A stretch of 64,000 nt of DNA, taken from Thermohalobaculum sp039026375. GTDB lineage: Bacteria > Pseudomonadota > Alphaproteobacteria > Rhodobacterales > Rhodobacteraceae. Numbering within the stretch: position 1 is the first letter of the stretch; each line of letters opens with the position of its first letter. The position numbers and the translations under genes were made by a program. The stretch covers positions 88,978 through 152,977 of the forward strand of contig JBCCML010000003.1 in assembly GCA_039026375.1 (NCBI GenBank), in the 5' to 3' direction. The notes below the pieces were generated by a model. It worked only from the letters and a program-made list of their open reading frames with translations. It had not been told where the DNA came from and made no database searches. This document shows, in pieces, positions 33,367 through 41,755 of the stretch.

Positions 33367-35895
33367 CTAGAATGGAACGTCCGAGCTTGCGGCAGCAGCC
33401 GGGGTGACGTAGCTGGCCACCACCTTCTTCTCACCTGCCTTTTCAAACAACACGGTCAGCTTGTCGCCCTCGATGCTTGATACCAGACCGTAACCGAACT
33501 TTTGGTGGAAAACCCGGTCGCCGGTTTCAAACGCGCTGATCGCCTCGGCATCGATGACCAGGCTGCGCGCCTCGCGCGGTTGGCCCAAGCCCTTTTGACC
33601 GCGGCGCTCGTTCATGCGCCGCCAGCCAGGCGAGTTGTAGGTGTTGGTGCGGGTGGCCCGCTCCTCCAGCACCGAACCCGCGGGCGTATCCACGGGACTG
33701 GCCGCGCCATAGGTCCCACCATAGAGGCCCGGTGGGGTCAGCACGTCCACGTGGTCCGGCGGTAACTCGTCGATATAGCGTGACGGCATCGAGCTTTGCC
33801 ATCGACCGTAAATATGCCGGTTCGCCGCAAAACTGATGGTCAGGTGCTCCTCGGCGCGGGTCATGCCGACATAGGCCAGACGGCGTTCTTCTTCGACGCC
33901 CTTCAGGCCGTTTTCGTCCATCGAGCGTTGGCTGGGGAACAGGCCGTCCTCCCACCCCGGTAGGAACACAACCGGGAACTCCAGACCCTTGGCCGCGTGC
34001 AGCGTCATGATCGAGATCTTGGGCGTGCCGTCCTCGCTCTCGTTGTCCATGACCAAGGAGACGTGCTCCAGAAAGCCTTGCAGGTTCTCGAAGTCTTCCA
34101 GCGCCTGGACCAGTTCTTTGAGGTTTTCCAACCGGCCCTGTGCGTCGGGCGATTTATCGGCTTGCCACATTCCGGTGTAGCCGGTCCCATCCAACAATTG
34201 CTGAGCAAGCTCAACATGAAAGCGCTTTAGTTCTGCCAGCTCTTTCTCTGCATCGTTCAATCGCTCGTTCAGCTCCAGCCGTTGCTGATCAAACTCGATG
34301 CCTTTTGGTATCGACCGGAGGTCATCCTTGATCTGAGCGATCTCTTGATCCAACTCACGTTTCCTAGCTTCGACACGCCGAATTGAAGTACCCCAGTAGT
34401 CTAGAGTTCCAACTAGCTCGCCAAGCGCCTTGTTGGCCTTGGAAGACAGAGCGCCTTCCTCCACCGCAATTCGGCAGGCATCCAGCAGTCCGATACCATT
34501 GCCGCGCGCGATCTGGTTCAGCGTCTGCAGCGCCTTGTCGCCGATACCGCGCTTGGGCGTGTTGATGATCCGCTCCAGCGCCAGCCCGTCATCGGGCGAG
34601 ACGCAGACGCGGAAATAGGCCATGGCATCGCGGATCTCCATCCGCTCGTAGAAGCGCGGGCCGCCGATGACGCGGTAGGGCAGCCCGATGGTCAGGAAGC
34701 GGTCCTCGAAGGCGCGCATCTGGAAGGACGCGCGGACCAGGATGGCCTGATCATCCAGGCTGACCGGGTCATGGCCGCGGGTGCCGCCCTGGAAGGCCTC
34801 GACCTCCTCGGCGATCCAGCGGGCCTCCTCCTCGCCATCCCAATGGCCGATCAGGCGGACTTTCTCGCCGTCGTTGGCCTCGGTCCACAGGGTCTTGCCC
34901 AAGCGGTCAGAGTTCGCCGCAATCACGCCTGATGCGGCGGCCAGGATGTGCGGCGTGGAGCGATAGTTCTGCTCCAGCCGGATGACAGCCGCGCCCTCGA
35001 AGTCCTTCTCAAAGCGCAGGATGTTCCCCACCTCGGCGCCCCGCCAGCCATAGATCGACTGGTCGTCATCGCCCACGCAGCAGATGTTGCGGTGTTCCCG
35101 GGCAAGCAGGCGCAGCAATAGGTACTGCGCAACGTTGGTGTCCTGATACTCGTCGACCAGGATGTAGCGAAAGCGCGTCTGATAGTCCGCCAGCACATCC
35201 TCGTGGCGCTGCAGGATATGAACGACGTGCAGCAGCAGGTCACCGAAATCGACCGCATTCAGTGTCTTCAGGCGGTCCTGATAGGCGCGGTATAGCTCAG
35301 CGCCACGACCATTGGCAAAGCCGCACTCGTCGGGTGGGACCTGCCCCGGCCCCAGCGCTTTATTCTTCCAGCGGTCCAGCATCGAGGCGAACATGCGCGC
35401 GGGCCAGCGTTTAATGTCGATCCCCTCGGCATCCAGCAGTTGCTTGATCAGGCGGATCTGATCGTCGGTGTCCAGAATGGTGAAGCTGGACTTCAACTCG
35501 ACCAGTTCGGCATGGCGGCGCAGGATCTTCACACAGACCGAGTGGAAGGTGCCCAGCCAGGGCATCCCCTCGACCGCGCCGCCTATCAGTTGGCCGACGC
35601 GGTTCTTCATCTCCCGCGCGGCTTTGTTGGTGAAGGTGACAGCCAGGATCTGGCTGGGCCAGGCCCGGCGCTGGTGGATCAGATGCGCCAGCCGGGTAGT
35701 CAGGGCGCGTGTCTTGCCGGTGCCGGCGCCCGCCAACAGCAGAACGGGCCCATCCATGATCTCCACGGCCTGTCGTTGCGGCGCGTTCAATCCATCGAGA
35801 TAGGGTGGCAGACCCATTGCCTGTTGCGACAAGGGGACGTCCCGCGGCGCATCGAAGGCCGCGAAAGCCTCGTCTTCGGAAAGCGGACCGTTCAT
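33367..35895 (-). CDS. uvrD: ATP-dependent DNA helicase UvrD/PcrA
   Basis: 842 residues, SF1A helicase acting in mismatch and excision repair. All motifs are visible. There is a Q motif LNAPQRQAVEIMDGP, Walker A in LAGAGTGKTRALT (about 55-63), motif Ia VTFTNKAAREMKNRV, and motif II DEYQDTNVAQY. Motif III is GDDDQSIYGWRGAEV, motif IV RLEQNYRST, motif V SIMTLHAAKGLEFPVV and motif VI YVGMTRAEEHLTI. The C-terminus ends in a Tudor-like segment (GDRVFHQKFGYGLV). It differs from usual relatives by about 50 extra residues of coiled coil between helicase domains (about residues 504-556; see separate entry). The start at 35895 is the only sensible ATG. Confidence 0.95.
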   Translation of the reverse strand: MNGPLSEDEAFAAFDAPRDVPLSQQAMGLPPYLDGLNAPQRQAVEIMDGPVLLLAGAGTGKTRALTTRLAHLIHQRRAWPSQILAVTFTNKAAREMKNRVGQLIGGAVEGMPWLGTFHSVCVKILRRHAELVELKSSFTILDTDDQIRLIKQLLDAEGIDIKRWPARMFASMLDRWKNKALGPGQVPPDECGFANGRGAELYRAYQDRLKTLNAVDFGDLLLHVVHILQRHEDVLADYQTRFRYILVDEYQDTNVAQYLLLRLLAREHRNICCVGDDDQSIYGWRGAEVGNILRFEKDFEGAAVIRLEQNYRSTPHILAAASGVIAANSDRLGKTLWTEANDGEKVRLIGHWDGEEEARWIAEEVEAFQGGTRGHDPVSLDDQAILVRASFQMRAFEDRFLTIGLPYRVIGGPRFYERMEIRDAMAYFRVCVSPDDGLALERIINTPKRGIGDKALQTLNQIARGNGIGLLDACRIAVEEGALSSKANKALGELVGTLDYWGTSIRRVEARKRELDQEIAQIKDDLRSIPKGIEFDQQRLELNERLNDAEKELAELKRFHVELAQQLLDGTGYTGMWQADKSPDAQGRLENLKELVQALEDFENLQGFLEHVSLVMDNESEDGTPKISIMTLHAAKGLEFPVVFLPGWEDGLFPSQRSMDENGLKGVEEERRLAYVGMTRAEEHLTISFAANRHIYGRWQSSMPSRYIDELPPDHVDVLTPPGLYGGTYGAASPVDTPAGSVLEERATRTNTYNSPGWRRMNERRGQKGLGQPREARSLVIDAEAISAFETGDRVFHQKFGYGLVSSIEGDKLTVLFEKAGEKKVVASYVTPAAAASSDVPF
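34228..34384 (-). other. Coiled-coil insertion inside the helicase gene
   Basis: About 52 codons between the YWGTS segment and the FHVELAQQLLDGTGYTGMW segment, which normally lie close together in PcrA/UvrD. The inserted sequence is strongly charged (ARKRELDQEIAQIKDDLR, then LELNERLNDAEKELAELKR) with heptad-like leucines and reads as a long helical hairpin. The DNA is noticeably poorer in G+C than the flanking helicase sequence. The reading frame is kept, so it is a real insertion in domain 2B, not a frameshift. Confidence 0.7.
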
Positions 35896-36012
35896 AAACT
35901 GGAAGTTAACCCGACCTTGCCGCGATGAAAAGGGGTGTTCTTGGAATGTTCAGAAGCCGTCCACAGCTTTTTTGACGCGCTGAACAAACGTCACGCACCA
36001 CCCTGTTGGAAC

Positions 36013-36039
36013 AAAAAAACCCGGGCCATTGGGCCCGGG
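36013..36039 (-). terminator. Rho-independent terminator after amtB
   Basis: On the minus strand, CCCGGGCC (36039-36032), a 4-nt loop, GGCCCGGG (36027-36020) and a run of seven T (36019-36013). A perfect 8-bp GC stem followed by a U-tract is a textbook intrinsic terminator, about 45 nt after the amtB stop. Confidence 0.88.
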
Positions 36040-36048
36040 CCAAAGGTC

Positions 36049-36066
36049 GGGGGCCGCGCGGCCCCC
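36049..36066. other. Second GC hairpin between amtB and its terminator
   Basis: GGGGGCC (36049-36055), loop GCGC, GGCCCCC (36060-36066): a perfect 7-bp stem without a T-run, directly upstream of the terminator in the amtB transcript. It could protect the mRNA 3' end. Confidence 0.5.
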
Positions 36067-36083
36067 GCTGGGGATCGTAAAGA

Positions 36084-37478
36084 TCAGATGGTCTGGCTGC
36101 CCTTGCCGAAGTCCGGATAGGCTTCCATGCCAAGTTCGGTGGTGTCCAAGCCCGCCAGTTCGGCTTCTTCGCTGACGCGGATGCCCATGGCGCCCTTCAG
36201 GACAACCCACAGGATCAGCGAGACCACGAACACGAAGATACCGACCACTGCGAGCGAGAAGAACTGGACCCACAGCTGTTCGATGAACGTAAAGGGGGTT
36301 TCGTCCTCGTGGCTGGCGCGGGTGTGGATGGCGACGGCCAGGGTGCCCCAGATACCCGCGAACAGGTGGACTGGAATGGCCCCGACCACATCGTCGATCT
36401 TGAACTTGTCCAAGAGCGGCACGCCGAAGACCACGATCACACCGCCAACGCCGCCGATCAGGATGGCTGCGCCAATGCCCGAGGCCAGCGGTTCTGCCGT
36501 GATAGAGACCAGGCCGGCCAGGGCGCCGTTCAGCACCATGGTCAGGTCGACCTTGCCGTAGATGATCTGCGTGACGATCAGCGCCGCCAGCGCGCCGCCG
36601 GCCGCGGCCGCATTGGTGTTGGCGAAGATCCGGCTGATGTCAGCCACGTGCCCGGCCGAGTTCATGTAAAGCTGCGAGCCGCCGTTAAAGCCGAACCAGC
36701 CCAGCCACAGGATGAACGTTCCCAGCGTCGCCAGGGCCAGGTTCGAGCCCAGCATCGGCTGCACTTTGCCGTCCTTGTACTTGCCGATACGGGCACCAAG
36801 GATGATGGCACCGGCCAAAGCCGCCCAGCCACCGACCGAGTGCACGACCGTCGAACCGGCGAAGTCCTGGAAGCCCATGCCGTCTAGCCAGCCACCACCC
36901 CACTTCCAGGAAGCCTGGATCGGGTAGATGATGCCCGTCAGGATGGCTGTGAAGATCAGGAACGGCCACAGCTTGATACGCTCGGCCAGCGCGCCCGACA
37001 CGATCGACGCGGTCGCGGCACAGAACATCAGCTGGAAGAAGAAGTCCGAGCCGACCGACGCGTAGGTCAGATCCGGGCCTTCAAATTCCTCGCTCAGCGC
37101 AAGACCGACAGGTTCCAGGCCCGTCATGGCGATGGCACCCAGATACCCTTCGACGATCCAGTTCCCGTCGCCCGGATACATCAGGTTGTAGCCGATCGCA
37201 TAATACATGATTGCGGCCAGCGAGAAGAGCGCGATGTTCTTGGTCAGCTGCATGGTCACGTTCTTGGAACGCACCAAGCCCGCTTCCAGCATGGCAAAGC
37301 CGCAGGCCATGAACATGACCAGGAAGCCCGCAACCAGGAACATAAAGGTGGTGAAGATAAAGCCGATCTCGCCCTGCAGCAGGGCCTCGACCGTGACCGG
37401 CTCGGCGTCCTGGGCAAGCGCCGGGGCGGCAACCAGTGCCCCCAGCGCGCCCAGCACAATCGGAAGGGTCCGTTTCAT
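36084..37478 (-). CDS. amtB: Ammonium transporter Amt
   Basis: 464 residues from the ATG at 37478 (MKRTLPIVLGALGALVAAPA), with GAGGG upstream. A signal peptide ending near ALAQDA precedes eleven membrane helices. Typical Amt signatures are ACGFAMLEAGLVRSKNV, the AGSTVVHSVGGWAALAGAIILG His-containing segment, LGTFILWLGWFGFNGGSQ, and a second conserved His in VHLFAGIWGTLAVAIH. The protein conducts ammonium into the cell and is blocked by unmodified GlnK. It follows glnK after 50 nt, the standard glnK-amtB operon, and ends in a strong terminator. Confidence 0.96.
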   Translation of the reverse strand: MKRTLPIVLGALGALVAAPALAQDAEPVTVEALLQGEIGFIFTTFMFLVAGFLVMFMACGFAMLEAGLVRSKNVTMQLTKNIALFSLAAIMYYAIGYNLMYPGDGNWIVEGYLGAIAMTGLEPVGLALSEEFEGPDLTYASVGSDFFFQLMFCAATASIVSGALAERIKLWPFLIFTAILTGIIYPIQASWKWGGGWLDGMGFQDFAGSTVVHSVGGWAALAGAIILGARIGKYKDGKVQPMLGSNLALATLGTFILWLGWFGFNGGSQLYMNSAGHVADISRIFANTNAAAAGGALAALIVTQIIYGKVDLTMVLNGALAGLVSITAEPLASGIGAAILIGGVGGVIVVFGVPLLDKFKIDDVVGAIPVHLFAGIWGTLAVAIHTRASHEDETPFTFIEQLWVQFFSLAVVGIFVFVVSLILWVVLKGAMGIRVSEEAELAGLDTTELGMEAYPDFGKGSQTI

Positions 37479-37528
37479 GTGTTTATCCCTCAATTCTGGT
37501 GGAAGTTGGTTCTGCTGTGGACGTGCAT

Positions 37529-37867
37529 TTAGACAGCGTCGGCGTCGCGCTCGCCGGTGCGCACGCGCACGGTCTGCTCGACGTTCAGCACAAAGATCTT
37601 GCCGTCGCCGATCTTGCCCGTCTGGGCCGTCTTGGCGATGGTTTCGACGACGCTGTCGACCTGGTCATCATTGACCACGATCTCCAGCTTCAATTTTGGC
37701 ACGAAATTCACGGTGTACTCGGCCCCGCGATAAATCTCGGTGTGGCCGGACTGACGCCCAAACCCCTTCACTTCCGAGACCATCATGCCTTGAACCCCTT
37801 GGCCGGAAAGTGCTGTGCGCACCTCTTCCAGCTTGAAGGGTTTTATCACTGCGATAACCAGCTTCAT
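37529..37867 (-). CDS. glnK: Nitrogen regulatory protein P-II (GlnK)
   Basis: 112 residues from the ATG at 37867, with GGGGAG-like ribosome site; the longer frame to 37918 adds unrelated residues. PII signatures are MKLVIAVIKPFKLEEVRTAL and the T-loop with Tyr51 in GAEYTVNFVPK. This is the residue uridylylated by GlnD, which is encoded at 9092-11839. The C-terminal B-loop region is TGKIGDGKIFVLNVEQTVRVRTGE. As a trimer it binds ATP/ADP and 2-oxoglutarate and gates AmtB. First gene of the glnK-amtB operon. Confidence 0.96.
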   Translation of the reverse strand: MKLVIAVIKPFKLEEVRTALSGQGVQGMMVSEVKGFGRQSGHTEIYRGAEYTVNFVPKLKLEIVVNDDQVDSVVETIAKTAQTGKIGDGKIFVLNVEQTVRVRTGERDADAV

Positions 37868-37914
37868 TCCTGCTCCCCGACTTGCAGTGGCTCCTTGTGT
37901 CGGGACACGGGTTT

Positions 37915-37930
37915 TCAAGATGCGTGCCAG
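37915..37930 (-). promoter_or_regulatory. Sigma-54-like promoter upstream of glnK
   Basis: Minus strand CTGGCACGCATCTTGA matches the -24/-12 consensus TGGCACG-N4-TTGC in every position except the last base of the -12 element (A for C). It ends 48 nt before the glnK ATG, giving a short leader. Sigma-54 control of glnK-amtB by NtrC is common in proteobacteria; here it is inferred from sequence only. Confidence 0.5.
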
Positions 37931-38016
37931 TTTCGACAGATGGCCGGAATCTTGCTGGATTCCATGGGGTTACAGGATTCAAAAAATTCTGCTGCGTGCC
38001 TGCGCGAAAATCTGAT

Positions 38017-38033
38017 TGCCTGCAAAGTAGGCA
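38017..38033. promoter_or_regulatory. Possible NtrC enhancer site
   Basis: TGCCT-N7-AGGCA is a perfect 5-bp dyad 17 bp long with TGC and GCA at its ends, the size and edge bases of an NtrC half-site pair (TGCACC-N5-GGTGCA). It lies about 90 bp upstream of the sigma-54-like element, a usual enhancer distance. The inner bases differ from the consensus. Confidence 0.3.
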
Positions 38034-38172
38034 GAAATCATATATGCATAATTTTTAATCAACACCCCTGCTGACCCCGCATACGGGGGGCAGGTTGCGA
38101 AATCGACGTCGCCGTCGACCAGCCTGCGAATATGTGCATGATCGCGGGAAAAGACGTGGAGGACAGCCCCGG

Positions 38173-39465
38173 ATGACCGATATCGCCACCAGGGTGCACA
38201 ATCATAACTTTACGATCGACCCGATCGTCCGGTCGGTTCTGGACACCGATTTCTACAAGCTTCTGATGGCGCAATCGGTGCTGCACCATAACCCTGACAC
38301 GCAGGTCAGCTTCAGCGTGATAAACCGAGCCAGCCACGTCCCGCTGGCCAAGCTGATCGACGAAGGCGAACTGCGCGAGCATTTGGACCACATCAAGTCG
38401 CTGACCCTGTCGCGGGGTGAAAGCACCTGGCTGCGGGGTAACACATTCTACGGGAAGCTGTGGATGTTTGAGCCGGAGTTCATGGAGTGGTTCGAAGGAT
38501 TTCGCTTTCCCGACTATCACCTGGAACGACGCGGCGATCAGTACGAGCTGACTTTCGAAGGCCGCTGGGTCGAAACCATGATGTGGGAGATCCCGGCACT
38601 GGCCGTTCTGATGGAGTTGCGCTCCCGCGCCGTTCTCAAGCACATGCGCAAGTTCGAGCTGCAGGTCCTCTATGCCCAGGCCATGACCCGTGTTTGGGAA
38701 AAGATCATCGCGCTGCGTGATCTGGACGGCCTGCGCATCGCAGACTTCGGTACGCGTCGGCGCCACGGCTTCATGTGGCAGGATTGGTGCGTACAAGCGA
38801 TGATCGAGGGGCTGGGCGACAAGTTCACCGGCACTTCGAACTGCCTGATCGCCATGCGCCGCGAGGTCGAGGCCGTCGGCACCAATGCCCACGAACTTCC
38901 GATGGTGCACGCGGCACTTGCCCGAAACGATGCCGAACTGGCCCAAGCCCCCTACAAAGTGCAGGAAAACTGGCAAAAGGACTATGCCGGCAACCTGCTG
39001 ATCATCCTGCCAGACACCTACGGGACCGAGAACTTTCTGAAGAATGCGCCGCCCTGGCTGGCCTACTGGACCGGGATCCGCATCGACTCGGGCGATCCGA
39101 TCGAGGTCGGCGAGCGCGCGATCCGGTGGTGGGAAGAACGCGGCCAGAACCCAGCAGAGAAGCTGATGATCTTCTCGGACGGCCTGGACGTGACCGAGAT
39201 ACGCCGCCTCTACCGCCATTTCGCCGGCCGGGTGCTGCTGGGCTTTGGTTGGGGCACGCTGTTGACCAATGATTTCCGGGGGCTGGCACCGGACGGCGGC
39301 TTGGACCCGTTCAGCCTGGTCTGCAAAGTCGTATCCGCCGACGGCACGCCGACGGTTAAGCTGAGCGATAACCCCTCGAAAGCCATGGGCCCAGAAGACG
39401 AGGTTGCCCGCTACAAGCATGTTTTCGGCGTTGGTGCGCAAGAGGATTTAGGGGTTCTGGTCTAA
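38173..39465 (+). CDS. pncB: Nicotinate phosphoribosyltransferase
   Basis: 430 residues from the ATG at 38173. PncB converts nicotinate and PRPP to nicotinate mononucleotide in NAD salvage, with ATP hydrolysis. Family signatures: SVLDTDFYKLLMAQSVLHH at the N-terminus, DFGTRRRHGFMWQ, FTGTSNCLIAMR, the phosphorylated-His region GTNAHELPMVHAALA, and LLIILPDTYGTENFL. RIDSGDPIEVGERAIRWW and FSDGLDVTEIRRLY form the phosphate-binding end, with FGWGTLLTNDFRG. It stands alone, divergent from glnK. A 460-codon antisense frame over it is a composition artefact. Confidence 0.95.
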   Translation: MTDIATRVHNHNFTIDPIVRSVLDTDFYKLLMAQSVLHHNPDTQVSFSVINRASHVPLAKLIDEGELREHLDHIKSLTLSRGESTWLRGNTFYGKLWMFEPEFMEWFEGFRFPDYHLERRGDQYELTFEGRWVETMMWEIPALAVLMELRSRAVLKHMRKFELQVLYAQAMTRVWEKIIALRDLDGLRIADFGTRRRHGFMWQDWCVQAMIEGLGDKFTGTSNCLIAMRREVEAVGTNAHELPMVHAALARNDAELAQAPYKVQENWQKDYAGNLLIILPDTYGTENFLKNAPPWLAYWTGIRIDSGDPIEVGERAIRWWEERGQNPAEKLMIFSDGLDVTEIRRLYRHFAGRVLLGFGWGTLLTNDFRGLAPDGGLDPFSLVCKVVSADGTPTVKLSDNPSKAMGPEDEVARYKHVFGVGAQEDLGVLV

Positions 39466-39539
39466 CCCCAGCCCTCGCTTGGCCTTGGCCTGCCTTTCGG
39501 TGTAGCTTCGTGGAGATTTCAGCACCGCTCGATTTCAGA

Positions 39540-40682
39540 ATGAGGCGCACCGTGGCTGCTGTCGTCCAACGAACCCCTCTCTTGGCAGGATCACTCCGTT
39601 TGGTTTTGGCGATGGTGCTTGGCGCACTCTTTGTCGCGTTGGGCGTTGCCACCGCCACTGCGGCCCAATGCGCACAGAACCCCAGGACCGGCGCCTGCGT
39701 CATCAAATCTGGCGAATACTTCATTCGATTGCCCGAACGGATCGCGGGACCCGAACGAACCCCGATCGTGATGATGCTGCATGATGCGGGACGTGACGGC
39801 ACCGACCTAATCAACGATCAAGTGCTGATCGACCGGCTTTTGGGGCGGGGGTATGCGGTGATCGTACCGGTTGCCGGAAAGCGCAAATACGTGCGGGTGA
39901 CCACTGAAGGCCCGCTTGATGGTAAGTTCACGAGCCTTGGGCGCATCTCAAAAAGCGACCGGCGCTATCCAATGCAACGGCGCGACGGGACTGTGGTTCA
40001 TCTGAAACAAGCCCAGGACCGCGGATGGTACTTCTACGATACGGACGTTCACACGCGTCGGGATCCCCTCGCAAGACACGAGGAAATTGTGACCCAGCGA
40101 CTGGGGCGAGACGAGACTGCGTTTCTGCGCACCGTCATCCGTGATGCATCCCTGACGTTTTGGCTGGACGCGGATGACGTGACACTGATCGGGTTTGGGC
40201 ACGGCGCGGCGCTGGCTTGGCAGGTTGCCTGCCATGACCCCGATTTCGCGGTATTTGTGGCGCCGGTGAACGGCACGATCTGGGGAAGCGTAGCGCCAAA
40301 TTGCAAAGTCGGCGCCAAGATCCTGCACACCCACGAACGCGGCAGTGCCCTGTGGCCGCTGGATGGCCAGGAGGAGACCCGCCGACAGTTTGGCCAGTTC
40401 CCCGTTCGGCAATCCATCGAGCATCTGGCGAAAGCGAACGGCTGCACCTTGGGCCAAAATGCGGGCACCCCCGGGACAGAACACCAGGCCTGGCAGAACT
40501 GCTTGCAGCTCGCATCAGTGGAGCTGGCGCTACTGGACACCCCGTTCGATTTTCCAGATTGGTGGTTCCAGGCCGTCCTTGACCGCAGCGACACTGGCAA
40601 TCCCGCGGGATCGGCGGCGGCAAACGCCAGCCCGCTGGCAACACCACGGTTTCTAAAGCCGAAGTATCCCTCTGCCGAGTGA
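39540..40682 (+). CDS. PHB-depolymerase-like (LpqC-type) alpha/beta hydrolase fold, nucleophile Ser replaced
   Basis: 380 residues from the ATG at 39540 (MRRTVAAVVQ). A signal peptide ends near ATATAAQ, so the protein is exported. The body resembles the polyhydroxybutyrate depolymerase/LpqC esterases: a central VMMLHDAGRDGTDL (oxyanion region), RGWYFYDTD, and VTLIGFGHGAALAW. At the nucleophile elbow the canonical G-x-S-x-G reads G-F-G-H-G (Gly220), so the catalytic Ser is absent. A late His (GTEHQAW) is at the usual position. It may be a binding protein or a pseudo-enzyme, or use another nucleophile. No partner genes indicate a substrate. Confidence 0.65.
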   Translation: MRRTVAAVVQRTPLLAGSLRLVLAMVLGALFVALGVATATAAQCAQNPRTGACVIKSGEYFIRLPERIAGPERTPIVMMLHDAGRDGTDLINDQVLIDRLLGRGYAVIVPVAGKRKYVRVTTEGPLDGKFTSLGRISKSDRRYPMQRRDGTVVHLKQAQDRGWYFYDTDVHTRRDPLARHEEIVTQRLGRDETAFLRTVIRDASLTFWLDADDVTLIGFGHGAALAWQVACHDPDFAVFVAPVNGTIWGSVAPNCKVGAKILHTHERGSALWPLDGQEETRRQFGQFPVRQSIEHLAKANGCTLGQNAGTPGTEHQAWQNCLQLASVELALLDTPFDFPDWWFQAVLDRSDTGNPAGSAAANASPLATPRFLKPKYPSAE

Positions 40683-40813
40683 GATGGGTGAGCCATTGGG
40701 GGCGAGAGTTCCAATCTTCGTCGCGCCAAAGGTTCCTCTGCTTAGCGCCCTTCAGGCACCTTTCTGTCCGGGACCGCACCAGTGCGGGCACTGTTGAATG
40801 TGATCGCGGGCGA

Positions 40814-41683
40814 TTAGGCGGCCGTCACCGGGGCCTGTTCGGACAGGAACAGCTCCATCGTCCCGCAAATGCCCGCGTCTAGGCGGGCTTCACAGGCGAA
40901 CTTGTGTGTGCCGTCAGCCTCTAGCCCCAAGTACCGGGAAGAGAGGTCCACCAAGTCGCCGGCCGGCGCCAGTCGTTCCGCAGACACAACGGCGCGTTCG
41001 ACGTTCATGTGCACTGCAGGCCGGTCCAGGACGGCGGCCAGGTTTTCTGCGGCAAGATTTGACAGCAGATGCATCAGCTTCGCGACCGGCAGCGCCGGGA
41101 ACTCCTGGAAATGGCCGATGCAGTGGTGCGGCTGCACCAGAATACGGGCGCCAAGTTGCCCGTCTTGGCCATTCGATACCGGCAGATCCATCGCCAGCAC
41201 ATCCACATGCGAAAGATTGTTTAATCCGCATTGGGGCGAATGTCCCACAAGGCGCTTAAAGAGGCCCTGGGACAGCACATCGTAGTCCACCGACAGCGTG
41301 TAGAGTTCCTGGGCCTTCCCCTCCACGGTTTGAGATATCGTCGCCGTGGCCGAGGCGCGGCGCTTCGAGACACCCGGGGACGTGGCCGTTATCTGCAACA
41401 GGTCGGCCTTTTCCAGGACAACCCCGGGGTTCGCGGCTTTCTGGATGACCGCCTGCCGGGCAAGGTAGAAATGCTTGCCGATAGCCTTGTTCTTGGTTGC
41501 AGCGGCGACAGCCCCGGCGATGGCCAGATGCCGGCCAGCCTCGGCCGCTGCGATCGGCCCCTGCTCCCGCCGCATCGGATGCGATGGCCGGACCTGCGCC
41601 GTGATCGAGCACGGGCTGAAAGAGATGTCGTCAAGCGCGAAGTATGGTGGCCGCACTGCGACCAGATCGAAAACGTCGTCCAT
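40814..41683 (-). CDS. Hypothetical protein, possibly double hotdog fold
   Basis: 289 residues. I do not recognise a characterised family with confidence. Two halves each look like a hotdog-fold subunit: the first has EQGPIAAAEAGRHLAIAGAV as a possible central helix followed by beta strands. The second has a similar segment, FPALPVAKLMHLLSNLAAEN, reminiscent of the P-x-x-P helix of FabZ-type dehydratases. A thioesterase or dehydratase is possible, but no catalytic residue can be named. It lies 73 nt downstream of tctA on the same strand, so it may share the transporter transcript and act on its imported acid as a CoA or ACP ester. That link is speculation. Confidence 0.4.
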   Translation of the reverse strand: MDDVFDLVAVRPPYFALDDISFSPCSITAQVRPSHPMRREQGPIAAAEAGRHLAIAGAVAAATKNKAIGKHFYLARQAVIQKAANPGVVLEKADLLQITATSPGVSKRRASATATISQTVEGKAQELYTLSVDYDVLSQGLFKRLVGHSPQCGLNNLSHVDVLAMDLPVSNGQDGQLGARILVQPHHCIGHFQEFPALPVAKLMHLLSNLAAENLAAVLDRPAVHMNVERAVVSAERLAPAGDLVDLSSRYLGLEADGTHKFACEARLDAGICGTMELFLSEQAPVTAA

Positions 41684-41755
41684 GGCGCGAATGATGCAGA
41701 TCAGTCAGAACAACCGCAAGATCGCGTTGCGCCATCAGCGCTGGCAGAGGCCTGC

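Larger units (their letters stand above)
37868..38172. other. Divergent promoter region between glnK and pncB
   Basis: 305 nt without a gene. It holds the sigma-54-like element and NtrC-like dyad described separately and an A/T-rich stretch (about 38036-38060, ATCATATATGCATAATTTTT), which may serve the divergent pncB gene. The open frame from 38095 reads Arg-rich sequence unlike PncB, so pncB is taken to start at 38173. Confidence 0.6.

Noticed and set aside
38059..39441. 460-codon frame antisense to pncB
   Set aside because: Complete overlap with a gene that has every PncB motif; the antisense reading has no recognisable domain and arises from the codon bias of GC-rich DNA.
39510..39539. 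GTG start at 39510 for the PHB-depolymerase-like protein
   Set aside because: No ribosome site at a fitting distance; the ATG at 39540 gives a standard signal peptide.
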